In this document: positions 32,504-44,561 of the stretch, in pieces | Position numbering within the stretch: position 1 is the first letter of the stretch | Layout of the letters: each line of letters opens with the position of its first letter | Assembly: GCF_008728515.1 (NCBI RefSeq) | Contig: NC_044976.1 | Location: 31,519,376-31,583,375 of the forward strand | Length of the DNA stretch: 64,000 nucleotides | Source of the DNA: Papio anubis | Lineage: Eukaryota; Chordata; Mammalia; Primates; Cercopithecidae | Direction of reading: 5' to 3' | Position numbers and translations under genes: made by a program | The notes under the pieces: model-generated | Database searches by the model: none | What the model saw: only the letters and a program-made list of their open reading frames with translations | Told to the model about the DNA's origin: nothing

Positions 32504-33043
32504 GTCCTCTGCTCCTCTCTGTACACCTCAGTGGCCACGCTCATCATTTCTACCACTGATTTCCTCATGCAGCTGCTCATTGGGTGGGCCCATCCTCAGT
32601 GTGCTCACCCTCCCTCACTATGCCTTGGCTCTCTCGAATACAAGCACGTCCTCCCCTCACTGAAAAACTGTGCTCGCCACTACTTGCCACTGCTTGCCCA
32701 TGCCGTGGATTGATCCAGACTGGTAGTTCTATTTCCCTGGGCTACATGAGCTCTCTGCACTTCTCACACTCTTGACGCCTGTCTTGCTGCCTCCTGCGGG
32801 TTAGCATCGCCCTTGACCAGTCTCCTCTCTGCCAGTTCTAGGCTCTGCCTGTGGCTCTCCCAAGTGCCCCGCCACTGCCTTGCCTGCACCACTGCTCCAG
32901 CTCTCTCTCCTGTCGCTTATGGTCTCCCCCTCTCTGAGCATCTGCCATCCCAGGCTTGATCAGCAGGTCTCTTTAATTCACACACACACTCTCTCTTACT
33001 CCCTGGATAGCGCATGCTTGTATTGCTCTCTGTCCCCAGCTTG

Positions 33044-33212
33044 CCCCTCTGTTCTAGCTCACGCTTTTGATAGCTGTGGCTGTCTTTTGAGTGTGCTCTC
33101 TCACTCTCTTGACTGCTCTCTCTCTCAAATACTCATGTAAAGGATAGAGGAATAAAGGTCAGAATATGACTAGATTTTAAGTGTGCAATTCAGTACCATC
33201 AACTACACTCAC
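33044..33212 (-). repeat. Inverted repeat, right arm
   Basis: Partner of 32155-32316. Its outer part overlaps the start of the L1 fragment at 33160, so the arm combines L1-derived and other sequence. Confidence 0.85.
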
Positions 33213-33770
33213 ACTGTTGTGCAATCATCACCACCCTCTATTCCCAGAACTTTCTCATTACCCAAAACAGAAACTCTATAACCATTGAGCAATAACTCCT
33301 CAGTGCCCCTCGTCCCCTGCCTATCCCCTAACCTCTAATCTACTTTCACTCTCTATGAATTTGCCCGTTCTAGATAGCTCATTTAAGTGGAAGCAGACAA
33401 TATTTGTCCTTTTGTGTCTGACTTGTTTCACTTAACATAATGTTTTCAAAGTTCATTCATGTTATAGCATGTATGAGAATTTCTTTCCCTTTGATAGCTG
33501 AATAGTATTCCACTGGATACCTACGTACACACCACATTGTGTTTGTTCATCTGTTGATGAACGCTTGGGTGGTTTCCACCTTTTGGCTACTGTGAATAAT
33601 GTTGCAGTGGAATGAACATGGCAATATAAGGGTTATATGCCACGGACTGTTTGAGTCCCTGCTTCTATTCTGTTGGGTGTAACCTAGCAGTGAAATCTCT
33701 GGGTCATATGTTATTCCATGTTTGGCACGTGAATATCCATTTGTCCCTGCATCATGTGTTGAATTACCCC
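33160..33770 (-). mobile_element. Old L1 fragment, antisense
   Basis: Contains 'ttgtgcaatcatcaccacc', 'ctgaatagtattccactgg', 'ttcatctgttgatgaacgc' and 'ctactgtgaataatgttgc', the reverse complement of the L1 3' region. Divergence points to an L1M family. No intact reading frame. Confidence 0.75.
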
Positions 33771-33789
33771 TGTTCTTGGGCCCGCCCAG

Positions 33790-34320
33790 TGCCCCCAGCC
33801 CCCAAGCTACTCCATGTGGTATGTGAAACCCTCCATGATCTGACCCATTTTGCCTTCTTGGCCTCATTTTCCACACTTCCACTGTCTCTGGTCTCAGCAT
33901 TATGACCAAGGTGCCCAGGTCGTTTGAAATTTGGGTGCCTTGCTACTTCCTACCTCTGTGGTTTTTACTGCTGTGGTTTCACTCACACTATTCCCCTCCC
34001 CTGAAATGCCTTCCTTCAATTTTTCATGTAACCAACTCCTTAGATCTTCAAAACTCTTGAGTCTCTCTTGTGAAATATGCACTGAATGCAACCCCCTCAA
34101 CCCTTCTCCTCTTGCTTCCTTCAAATTAGGTTCCAATGTCTTCATTTAAGCCATCCAGCTGGATGGCTGCTCCCAGAGCACTCTGTGCCTGGCTCTCTCC
34201 TAGCACTTACAATGTAGCCTTACAAGAAAGTGATTCGCTTGGGGGTGGGATTATGTCATATTTTCCCTTAATACCTTGTGCTTCATTCCATAGATGTTTG
34301 TTGAATAAAATTGCTTGAAA
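33790..34320 (+). mobile_element. L2 LINE 3' region
   Basis: 'tgaaaccctccatgatctga', 'attcccctcccctgaaatgc' and 'catagatgtttgttgaataa' are in L2 order. Confidence 0.75.
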
Positions 34321-34449
34321 TGCACCATACTCCATCCCACTCCTCATCTGAAAGCTTAATCTCTACCTCGTCCACAAATTTCTCACCAACTAGTTTAAAA
34401 CATCAACTAGCTGTCATTTCACTTCAGTAGCTTCCATCAATGGTGTCTA

Positions 34450-34670
34450 TACTAATAATAGTGATTATTTATTGAGCACTTACTACTGGTAAGCACTACT
34501 GTGGGCACTATCACAGATGCTACGACTTCCCTTATGGTGTGGGTATGATTATCCCAATTTTGTCAATGAGAAATATATCTAAGCAATTTATGTAAGGTCA
34601 TTACAGAACTGGGATTCAAAACCAGGTCTGACTTCAAAGCCAGAGTGCTTCCTGTGATACTCTCTGCAAC
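34450..34670 (-). mobile_element. MIR SINE
   Basis: Antisense MIR: 'tttattgagcacttactact', 'cccaattttgtcaatgaga' and 'aactgggattcaaaaccagg'. Confidence 0.75.
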
Positions 34671-35685
34671 TTCACCTTGAGCCATTATTTCAACCACACT
34701 GGGCAAAGTCCATGTCAAAGCATACTTGATTTTCAGTTGAAAACAAACTGAGACCTCTGAATGTAATTCCCTAATTGTTAATTAATGTCCATTTATACTT
34801 ACAAAATATTCTCTGTATGTAATGTGTATATAAAGGGTAATATGCATGTGTACCCATCAACCAGTGTGAGAAATCGAACATTACCATCATCTCCCTTGTT
34901 TTCCCTTGCAAGAATGGAGACCCAGTGTGGGGGAGGTAAGTGACTTGGGGTGATATGGCTCCCCTGATTCTCATCCAGTGCCATGGAAGGCACCTCAGGA
35001 AACCTCCTGCCCACATGGTGGTAGCGACTATCAATGAGAGAGGCGAAGCTTGCCCTGCAGAGAAAGCAGAAGCTAGGGTCCTGCCATATGTCACTTTATT
35101 ATTGCTCTCCTAGTTGAAGGGAACTTGAGTAGGAAGGAAACACAATTAGGAAGTGTCCCATATAACAGCTTTAAAATTTTTTTTCCTATAGTTCCCCTTT
35201 TGAACCAGAGCTTTCGTATCTTCCCCCTCCCACCTTCCTTCCGCTCAAAGTTCTGGCTGCTGGGGAGTAGCGGAGGCATTTTGGAGTCTCAGTGAGGGCT
35301 ACTGCGGCATCTGTGGACTCTCCTTACATCCTTCCCTCTGGTGACCTACATTAGAAAATCTGAATCCTTAAACTTTCACAGTATCTAGGCTTTCAGCATT
35401 CTACCCACCCCTTTTCAATTTCCTTTGAATTCCTACTCTTATTTTTCCCTTCTCTTCCTTCTAACTAGTTCCGTATTTCTTCCCCAAGGCCACCCATCCC
35501 TGTGGACTCCCATTATAAATCACAGCCAAATCTCATTAATGGCTAACATCCAGAGGCAGAAGTCTGTTTTTCTCTGGGTTCCCACTCACTGTGTGGTTTT
35601 GTATAAGTCCCCGCTCTGAAGGGCTGTGATTCCTATTTCAGTCACTTCTCCACTCCTAACCGCAAGGGGCCACTTTGAATGATGT

Positions 35686-35755
35686 GCGGACTATAACTGG
35701 CTTGGATAGTGATCTTATTACAGGTCTCTGCTGCCCACAGGGCCTGAGACCAGCA
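35686..35755 (+). repeat. Inverted dispersed duplication, copy 1
   Basis: About 65-70 bases, with only one mismatch in the central 58, against the reverse complement of 39022-39096. A shared run is ACTGGCTTGGATAGTGATCT. Confidence 0.85.
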
Positions 35756-36744
35756 GCTGGAGAAACGCTGATGGTTCTGCCCTCCCAGGAGCCGCCAAGT
35801 CTACGAAACACTAGGCCTTTGTCCCCAGTGTCAGGGAAATCCATTTGCTGTGGATTACGGCTGTGACAGAGGTTCCGGGAAAGCAGAGGGGAAGGATACT
35901 GAAAACCACTCTCCAAATCTAGCCTAAAGCCCTGGGGTAAGGCGGGGTGAGGTTTTTCCTAATGGTATCAGAGCTGGGCAGGAAATGAGAAGTCTAGTCA
36001 GTCCCATCGTGGCTGCTGGTATTATCATGTGGCGGCTTGGTACGGAGAGTCTGAAGAGATGCGTGAACGTATTCCTTTGCTGTGGCTCTGCTTCTCCTCT
36101 CTGGTTGCCTCTCCGCCAGAGGCATAAGGCAGTAACAACAGAAGATTCAGACTCCCTAGACTTAGGGGGCCTGGGGAAGGCCTCCTTGCACCTCCCAGCT
36201 GCTGCATGAACGTAAGTGTCCTGATTTGTTCCAGTCTGAAGCACGGACTCACTGGAAGCAGTCCAAATGGATGCAGGTCAAACTGTCTCAAAAGGTCCCT
36301 CCCTCACCCCTGTCCTCTGCATGTTGCCACCTTTAGTGTCTCTAGAAACCAAAGTAAGTAAATGAAGGCCAACGAAAATAGAAGTGAAGGATGATGAATT
36401 GAAGCTGGTCATATAGTCCTAGCAATCCAAATAGAATGATTTCATTGTGAAGCAAAACACTATAAATGTAAATGAATAAACTCTTTCTGAAACCTTACTG
36501 TTTTCTTCCTAATTTATAAAAGGCAGGTTATATCAAGGATTTCTATTACAAGCTGGTGCTGGTTGGCTGAAGAATATGAGGAGGAAAAAGAAGGATTTGC
36601 TGTCCTTTGGAAGGGATGTACAGTGAAAGCCACATTGTGCAGACGCTGAGTGCTTGGGGACAGGGGATGGATGAGTTCGTCTAGACTCGGGCAGCTCTGT
36701 ACTCACTGCTGTAAGGCAGGGCAAAATACATTCTGTGTCTTCTA

Positions 36745-37055
36745 TGGGCCCCTAATCAAATACAAGTCGTGTCCTTATAAAAGAATGCCATGTGAAGACA
36801 CAGGCACACACGGGCAGAAGCCAGCCATGTGAAGATGGAGGCAGGCAAAGGAGCTATGCTGCCACCAGCCAAAGAACACCTGCCGTCACCAGAAGCTAGG
36901 AAGAGGCGAGAAAGGACTTCAGGGGAGCATGGCCCTGCCGACACCTGGATTTCATACTTCCAGCCTCCAGAACGGTAACACGATACATTTGTGTTGTTTT
37001 AAGCCACCCAGTTTGTGGTAATTTGTTAAGGCGGCCTTAGGGAACTATTATGCTG
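36745..37055 (+). mobile_element. LTR fragment, MaLR/ERVL-like
   Basis: 'gtgtccttataaaagaatgc', 'catgtgaagacacaggcac', 'ccctgccgacacctggattt', 'cttccagcctccagaacgg' and 'taagccacccagtttgtggt' follow a common mammalian LTR consensus. No internal retroviral genes are seen nearby, so this is a solitary LTR remnant. Confidence 0.6.
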
Positions 37056-37167
37056 CCTGATACTCAACCTGACCAGCCTAAAAACGTCAACTGAAACTAA
37101 TGGTAAAAAAAGGGTGCAAAGGCATTAAAAACAGCCTTGTTAATATAACAGCTTTGCATGCTCCAAG

Positions 37168-37333
37168 GCAAGGCTTCTCAAAAATGTGGTCCCTTGGCAA
37201 CTCTCCAAAAATGCAAATTTTCAGGCGCCACTTCAGACCTATGGAATCAGAAATTCTGGGAGTGGGGCTCGGCAGCCTGTGTTCTCACAGCCTTCTGGGA
37301 GATTCTGATGCCTATGAAGTATAAGAGCCACTG
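37168..37333 (+). mobile_element. MER20-like hAT element
   Basis: 'atgtggtcccttggcaactc', 'aatgcaaattttcaggcgcc', 'ggaatcagaaattctgggag' and the end 'agagccactg' follow MER20 as I remember it. Confidence 0.7.
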
Positions 37334-37479
37334 CTTTAAGGGGCAATTTGAATATGAGATTTAAAAGGGGCAGTCACCATTCATGCCCTAAGATGGTCAT
37401 AATGAAGTCCCTGCTAAAAGGGACTAGAATTTGAGATGGGAAGAGTTACCAAACATAGTTTCTTCCCTGCTGAAGCCTC

Positions 37480-37880
37480 AAAATACCTCCACATGGAAAG
37501 AAGACAATCTTGGCAGCACTCAGTTTAGGGATCTTCCTGTTTCTCTCTAGCTTCATTGCCTACCACGTGGCCCACACAGCTGATTCCAGAATTAGTCACA
37601 TGCTGTCTCATCCCTTGCCCAGACCTCTCCCTCTGCCTGGGCCACTCCCCAGGCCCCTCACTCCCCATCTCCCTGGCCGGAGTGCATTTACCCTTTGCAG
37701 TTCAGCTGTAACGTCTGCTCCTCTTAGGGACTTCCTTTTTGTACCCCAGCCTGGATTTGGTGCCTTCTGCTGAACTTAATAGCATGGCAGGACAGCTGAT
37801 TTTATTCACTAGGCAGTGATTCCATTAGTTTTAGATTCCTAATGCCTAACATGGTGCTGAGCCAGCAACAGTAAGATTTT
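37480..37880 (+). mobile_element. L2 LINE 3' region
   Basis: 'ctgcctgggccactccccag', 'ctcttagggacttccttttt' and 'aatgcctaacatggtgctga' fit L2. Diverged, boundaries approximate. Confidence 0.55.
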
Positions 37881-38390
37881 ATTAAATGAGGAATGAATAA
37901 AGCTTGAAGCTCTTTGGGAAGCTCTTCACCTCCTGATGAGGAACCTGAGGTTAAGATACTGAAGCATGCTGTGGAAATACCATGTTATCTGAGAAGGGAC
38001 CTTTGAAACTATTAGTAGCCATTAGCACCTTTACTCAAATTTGTGTGTCCAGATGGCTATTCTCAATAGGGCCCAGGACAGGTAAATTTTGATTTGGGAA
38101 TGGAGTGGGAGGGGAAAATGAAAGATGAGTGGTGTTGGAGCGATGAGTATGGGACTGTGGTCACTGCAAAGAGCAGATGTAGATGGTCCTGGCCGGAAGG
38201 CCGGGACTAGACCCAGCCATACATTGACCAGGTGAGAGCTAGGCAGCAGCATTATGTGGAGATGATAATACCTCACCCCGACCTCCCAGAGCTTCTGGAA
38301 AATGAAACAACATAGATAGGAGAAAGCATTTCAGAAACAAAAATCACAAACGCAAAGTATCGTGAGAGAGGGTTTAGAAAAGGGGAGAGA

Positions 38391-38692
38391 GGCTGGGTGC
38401 AGTGGCTCAAGCCTATAATCCCAGCACTTTGAGAGGCCAAGACGGGCGGATCACGAGGTCAGGAGATCAAGACCATCCTGGCTAACCCGGTGAAACCCCG
38501 TCTCTACTAAAAAATACAAAAAACTAGCCGGGCGAGGTGGCGGGCGCCTGTAGTTCCAGCTACTCGGGAGGCTGAGGCAGGAGAATGGCGTGAACCCGGG
38601 AGGCGGAGCTTGCAGTGAGCCGAGATCCGGCCACTGCACTCCAGCCTGGGTGACAGAGCGAGACTCTGTCTCAAAAAAAAAAAAAAAAAAAA
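38391..38692 (+). mobile_element. AluY, Old World monkey YR-type
   Basis: Full length, with 'TGGCTCAAGCCTATAATCCC', 'GGCGAGGTGGCGGGCGCC' and 'GAGATCCGGCCACTGCACTC' as lineage markers. The target duplication is 'agaaaaggggaga' at 38376 and 38693. Confidence 0.92.
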
Positions 38693-39021
38693 GAAAAGGG
38701 GAGAAACGTTCTACTCCATAAAAATGAGCAAACATTGCCAGGGCAGAATGCAACCCTGGCCAAGTTACTTAACCTCTCTGCGCCTCATTTGCCTCTTCTG
38801 TAGAATGGACAAGAGTGCAGACTTCATTGGTTTTAAATAATAGGTAAAACAATGCATTTAAAATATCCAGCACAGCTTAAGCATGGATTACAAAGAGAGT
38901 ACATTAAGGTAGGATAGAAGGTGACTTTTTTTCCCTCAGAGAAAAAAGATACTATAATTTCCTTCAATAAACTCAAAGTTAGATTTTGAAACCAGCTGGT
39001 CTTGGGTTATATTTTGAGACC

Positions 39022-39096
39022 TACTGGTCTCAGGCCCTGTGGGCAACAGAGACCTGTAATAAGATCACTATCCAAGCCAGTTATAATCAGCACTGG
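39022..39096 (-). repeat. Inverted dispersed duplication, copy 2
   Basis: Partner of 35686-35755 in opposite orientation. No A-tail or target duplication is visible at either copy. Confidence 0.85.
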
Positions 39097-39151
39097 TTAT
39101 AGTCAGTGTTCTCAGTTCTAGTTACTTTTTTGCGTCTAGTAACAGAGTAAA

Positions 39152-39447
39152 TTTTTTTTTTTTTTGAGACAGAGTCTTGTTGTGTCGCCCAGGCTGGAGT
39201 GCAGTGGCGTGATCTCAGCTCACTGCAACCTCTGTCTTCCAGGTTCATGCGATTCTCCTGCCTCAGCCTCCTGAGTAGCTGGGATTACAGGCCTGCACCA
39301 CCACACCCAGTTAATTTTTGTACTTTTAGTAGAGACAGAGTTTCACTATGTTGGCCAGGCTGGTTTTGAACTCCTGGCCTCAGGTGATCCGCCCGCCTCG
39401 GCCTCCCAAAGTGCTGGGATTACAGGCGTGAGCCACTGCTCCGGGCC
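39152..39447 (-). mobile_element. Alu element
   Basis: Antisense Alu bounded by the target duplication 'cagagtaaattttttttt' at 39143 and 39448. AluS-like. Confidence 0.95.
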
Positions 39448-39588
39448 CAGAGTAAATTTTTTTTTTGCTATAATCTCAGTCAGCTCTTCCTTGTTTAGCC
39501 TTTGTAATGGTATGCATTTTGGGGATTTGTACAAAGAAATCTCAGTAGCCAAGGCCACAAAAAAGACTGCTATAAAGAAAAGACCCCT

Positions 39589-39887
39589 GGCCAGGTGTGG
39601 TGGCTCACACTTGTAATCCCAGCATTTTGGGAGGCCAAGGCGGGCGGATCACGAGGTCAGGAGTTCAAGACCAGCCTGGCCAACATAGTGAAACCCCGTC
39701 TCTACTAAAAATACAAAAATTAGCCAGCTGTGGTAGCAGGCACCTGTAATCATCCCAGCTACTCATGAGGCTGAGGCAGGAAAATCGCTTGAACCCAGGA
39801 GGCGGAGGTTGCAGTGAGCCGAGACTGTGCCATTGTACTCCAGCCTGGGTGACAGAGTGAGACTCTTTCTCAAAAAAAAAAAAAAAG
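39589..39887 (+). mobile_element. Alu element
   Basis: Sense Alu with a 14-A tail. Flanks 'aaaagacccct' and 'aaagacctcta' are the duplication. It lies only 141 bases from the antisense Alu before it. Confidence 0.95.
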
Positions 39888-39908
39888 ACCTCTACAAAAA
39901 TCTCTCCA

Positions 39909-40031
39909 AGCTGGGTGTGGTGACGCACACCTGTAATCCCTGCTATCCAAACTGAGATGGGAAGACTGCTTGAGCACAGGAGTTCACAACCAGCCAGGGC
40001 AACATAGTGAGAACCCATCTTAAAAACAAAA
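39909..40031 (+). mobile_element. Free left Alu monomer (FLAM-like)
   Basis: A single monomer with an A-rich end ('agctgggtgtggtgacgcac' to 'cttaaaaacaaaa'). The right half of the dimer is absent, and divergence suggests an early monomer. Confidence 0.75.
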
Positions 40032-40054
40032 TCTCTCCATACTAAATCTCCCCA

Positions 40055-40325
40055 TGGAGCACACACACACAGCACAGACACTCAAAGTGTACATATTAAA
40101 AGCACATAGCACACATACAATAGGCACACATGGTGCACATAGCGCGCACACAGCATACAGTGCACACACACAGTGCACACACAAAGTGCACATAGCATAT
40201 ACACAAAGCACACAGCAGTGTACACACACATCACACAGTGTGCACACACACACCCTGCACACATACAAAGCACACACACAGCACACGCAGCACACATGCA
40301 CATGTGCACATAACACATATACAGA
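40055..40325. repeat. Degenerate CACA/GCACA-rich array
   Basis: About 270 bases almost wholly of CACACA, GCACA and TACACA words, with no fixed period. It makes a Cys/Val-rich open frame on the minus strand that is not a gene. Confidence 0.85.
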
Positions 40326-40954
40326 GCTGCTATTTCTAGAGCTGGCCACTTTCTGCTGCTCCTGCTCAGCCTTGAACTGGCCTGATGGTTAAACCGCAGT
40401 ACGCTGGCCATTCTGCCACTGCTATGTCCTGACAAGTATGACTAGGCCAACACAGGGATCATGGGAAATGGCTAATTATCAGGCTTTCAGAATAAAGTTC
40501 AAAGGCCTAAACACTTACCTAGAAATTTTTTACTGACCTTTTTCTCTTCTTCCACCCCTGAAATTGGGCTGTATCTTAGGCCTACCAGTGGCCCTACAGG
40601 TACCACTTAATTGTTTGTAACACTGGGGTCAAGGATTTTGCTGACTTTCATGAGCACTAGCATTGAGAGTGCCCTAGAGAAGCAGTGACTGTACTGGGTG
40701 CCCTGTTTTCCTGTGAAGATCTGAACATGCTCCCCCCAGAGCTTCCTCCAAGGATACAGCCTGCCTCCCTTGGAGTTTCCCTTTACATCCCCTATAAGGA
40801 GACTAAGCGAATGGGGCTTTAAGCACTTTGATAAATTCTGAAGAGAGACTGCCAGGGATAGATGGGGTGTCTCCCACCACAAGGGCCTTAATTAGGTATG
40901 TAGATGGTCTTTTATCCATTAGGAGGCCAGTGTTCTCAGGCCAGCCACTGGTAA

Positions 40955-41170
40955 ATGATAATAATTCTTGCCGTTTATTGCTCGCTCAGGGACATGATCT
41001 CATTTATTCCTCACAACCACTCTCTGGTACAGAGATTACTTCCTCATTTTTCTCACAAGACAATTGAGATTCATAGAGGCCCTGTAACTTATCAGAGCCC
41101 CAGAGCTAGCAAATGGCAGGTGTAGGATGGGAAACAAAGGTTTCAAAGTCCAGGCACAAGAGGCAGAATT
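40955..41170 (-). mobile_element. MIR SINE
   Basis: 'gatctcatttattcctcaca', 'cttatcagagccccagagct' and 'agcaaatggcagg' fit an antisense MIR. Confidence 0.65.
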
Positions 41171-41639
41171 ACTTGTGCTTATTGCAGTCCAGGCCTCTGT
41201 GGGCCAGTCAGTTCTTATGAAGTTCAGTTGGCTCCCATAGCCTTCTGTTTACTAGCCTGTCTCACAAGAGTCATCTCCCGCAGCAGCGTCAGTCTAAGGC
41301 AAACGTGTCAACCAGAACTCTCTCAGGCCCTGCCTGGTACCCCCGGAATCACACTCTGAGTAATAACTGGGGCATGTCTAACATTCGCAGGCCTTTCCTG
41401 TTCATAAGTATGTCAACATATATTATCTACACATAAGGCTGGTCCTGTTAGCAATGTTTACAAAATCATTTGCAATTATTTAATTGAAAAGTAATACAAA
41501 ACAAAAACAACTGTCCCACAGGAGAGAGGGGATAGAGAATGCCCACCTTTCCTGAATGCCCACCACATGCTGGGCATAGGCTCAGGGAGGCATCATAATT
41601 TATAAAAAAGAGGAGGAACCTCATAGTTGGAGAAAACTG

Positions 41640-42135
41640 TCTTGATTCCTGTCTCTGTCCCAGCTAGAAGACCTGAGACAGGTTACTTAACCTCTACAGG
41701 CCTCGGTTTCCTCATCTGTGAAACAGTGCTAATGACAGCAATTTTTTTTTTTTTTTTTGAGACGGAGTTTTGCTCTTGTTGCCCGGGTTAGAGTGCAATG
41801 GTGTGATCTTGGTTCACTGCAACCTCCGCCTCCTGGGTTCAAGCAATTCTCCTGCCTCAGCCTCACAAGTAGCTGGGATTACAGGCATGCGCCACCATGC
41901 CCAGCTAATTTTTTGCCTTTTTAATAGAGACAGAGTTTCACCATGTTGGCCAGGCTGGTCTCGAGCTCCTGACCTCAGGTGGTCCGCCCGCCTCGGCCTC
42001 CCAAAGTGCTGGGATTACAGGCATGAGTCAGCACGCCCGGCCCAATGACAGCAATTATGAAGAGTTACTGGGAAAACTAAATAAGAAAATGCAAGCACCT
42101 AAAAAATACATAGAAAGAAAGCACCTAGCACCATG
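41640..42135 (+). mobile_element. MIR SINE interrupted by an Alu
   Basis: The left part, 'cagctagaagacctgagaca' to 'ctcatctgtgaaacagtgct', resumes after the Alu with 'gaagagttactgggaaaac' and 'agaaagcacctagca'. Confidence 0.75.
41742..42042 (-). mobile_element. Alu element
   Basis: Antisense Alu with the target duplication 'aatgacagcaatt' at 41731 and 42043, inserted inside a MIR. Confidence 0.95.
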
Positions 42136-42489
42136 TGCAGCACAGATGGGCATCATTCTATCATGATCAACTCTCCTCTGCCTGATTAATCCTTCCAGCA
42201 TTGCTTTAGAGCAGTGACTACATGAGGCAACAGGTTCTGAGAGGTAAAGTAACTTTTCTAAGATCATAAAATTATGAAGTGGCATAAACCAATAGAGTCT
42301 GAATCTGGAGCTCATGTCCAGGTTGTAACGTGGGAGTGCCTTGAATGTGGAGAAGGGAAGATTCTCAAACATGGGCTTTTAATCCCTTACAATTTTTGAC
42401 TACACTGTTACTCCTGGCTTGGGCATAAACTTTCCACCAGGCTCCCAAAAGCCCAGGTCCTCTCAAGTCCAAGAAATGTTCTTGTTAAA

Positions 42490-42493
42490 AAAG

Positions 42494-42524
<31 letters not shown>

Positions 42525-42526
42525 AC
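42490..42526. repeat. (AAAT)n microsatellite
   Basis: About nine TAAA units without a parent Alu, so this is an independent tetranucleotide repeat. Confidence 0.9.
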
Positions 42527-44149
42527 CCTCACCTACAGATGAAGTTGGAAGAAGTGACAACCAGGACAGACGTAAGCCACGGGTTGTGCATGTAGTGGCT
42601 GTGTGGCAGGGTGTGGGGGGAGCGAGAGAGACTAGAAGCTAGTTGGTGATTGCTATTACTAGACTGAATCCCCCATGCAACTCCAAGCTCTGTGCAGTAA
42701 AAGCATTTTAGAAATCCAGAGTAGTGAACGTTCAATACACATTATTCTTGGGGATATTGTTCATGTAATGCTTCATTAGTTCTTAGGATGTTTGGATTAA
42801 TCTTAAGCCTACATTACATTATAAACAGGAGTATAACTTGAACTTCTAGCTTCCTTTCTCCACTCCTTTCCTCCATCTTCTTTGGGACAGTTCCCTTTTG
42901 AAGGCCTCGTTGCTTTGGCCTAGCCACCACTTAGAGGGCTCAGCCCTTCCCAGGACACTTCCTCCTGCTTGCTTCTGCCCTAGCAACTTGTCCTGGCAGC
43001 TGTTTCATAGCTCTGGAATCACAAAGCAATTCCAGAGTCCCCTGGGCCTAGCTCTGGGGCCTCCTTACTCTCATTTGCTCCAAATAATAGCTTTTAATTG
43101 CTATTAACATTCCTTTCAAGCAGAAACATAGCATGCACATCTGTGGTCAGCCTGTGATCTACTGTGACCACTGGCCTTTTGCTTCCTGCCATATTTGGAA
43201 TGTTCTGTTCCATTTTATACTCATAAGTTTGCCTTTCCTCTGTTAGCATACATCTTGGTCTTTAGCTTCGTGTATTTCTAACCTGTTCCCTATTTGCAGG
43301 GGAAAGTTATCTAAATTTTCCCTTATCCAAATAGGTTCCCCTCAACCTTCCATTCTTTCCAGTCAAGCATAACTCTGCCCTACTTCTTTTATCATATTTA
43401 TAAAATGTAGGTAGCTAATTTTGAAATTAAAGTATGCAGAACTAGGACTACAGGGTGGAAATTATAAGAAGATAGATTTCAACTGAATAGAAAAAAGTGC
43501 TTCCTAACAACTGGAGCTGTTTAAAAAGTAGAGTGGGGCTGGCTGTGAGGAAGCACGTTCCTAGTCGGTGGAGGTGTTCAAGCAGAGGCTGGGCAACCAT
43601 GGGGCAGGTGGAATTCGTGCAGCATCACCACTAGGGGTTCTTTTAACCACAGTAGTATATAATTACATGAAAACTTTTCACTGGACATCAGAAATCCACC
43701 TGAAATTTTAAGCTTTTTGCTTATTTTTAACTTATCCATTTATGGACTTTTTCAATACTAATCTTGTTTTTCAAGCTGCAGGGCAGCTCCCAACTGCTTT
43801 TCACCATTTTAGTTACTGGAGTAAATTCCATTAGTATGAACTTCTGGATGCCCATCATCTACTTAAGGTGGAGAAAAACATTGTTCTTATTTTAAGGATA
43901 GGACAGCCACAAAGTGTTCAAGTATAAAAGTCCATCTCTTTTGGATTCCCACAACACTTGTCAGCTGTACAACCACCACCATCCGCCCCTTCCCATATTT
44001 ACTGAACAATTACTGTATGTTTGGGACTGAATGCAATACAAACATGACTCAGATATTGACTCTGTTTTTAAGAAGTTAACAGTTTAAGAGGAAACATAAG
44101 AAAAGTACATAAATAAATATAACAGGAGCAGCATTTTTTTTTTCTCTGT

Positions 44150-44335
44150 AAAGTATCTAGTTAGGCCTTGTAGAGTATCTAGGTTAGGCCTGGTAGACCA
44201 CATATGGTCTCTGCTGCATCTTCTTCTTCAGTTCCTCACCCCCTTCAACCATTAAACAAATGCAAATACTACTCTTAGTTTGAGGGCCTTACATAAACAC
44301 TCTGTGGCCTGGATTTGGCCCTTAGTTTGTGCACT
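44150..44335 (+). mobile_element. hAT-Charlie-type fragment, same family as 5063-5397
   Basis: Ends 'ttggcccttagtttgtgcac' and carries 'ccattaaacaaatgcaaata', matching the right half of this family. At its left side a 22-base unit containing 'GTATCTAG.TTAGGCCT' is repeated in tandem. Confidence 0.55.
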
Positions 44336-44561
44336 CCTGAAATGCAGTCAGCCGTCAAGTGATAACTTTCACTTGCATCAGCTAAAGTTTCATGTGGGGT
44401 GGATCTTTAAAGACGGGTTTGATTGGGACTTTGGAAACGGGGAGGGTGCTTTCTAAGTGGAATGAGATCATGCTCATCACACATTGTCCCATCTTTTCTA
44501 TTCTTAGAGCAGAGATTTTCAAAGAGTGAGATCTTATTAAAAATGCAAATTTTCAGGTCCA

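Noticed and set aside
36745..37055. Endogenous retrovirus
   Set aside because: Only a diverged solitary LTR piece. No gag, pro, pol or env sequence is nearby.
40020..40435. Cys/Val-rich minus-strand and His/Thr-rich plus-strand frames
   Set aside because: Translations of the CACA-rich array.
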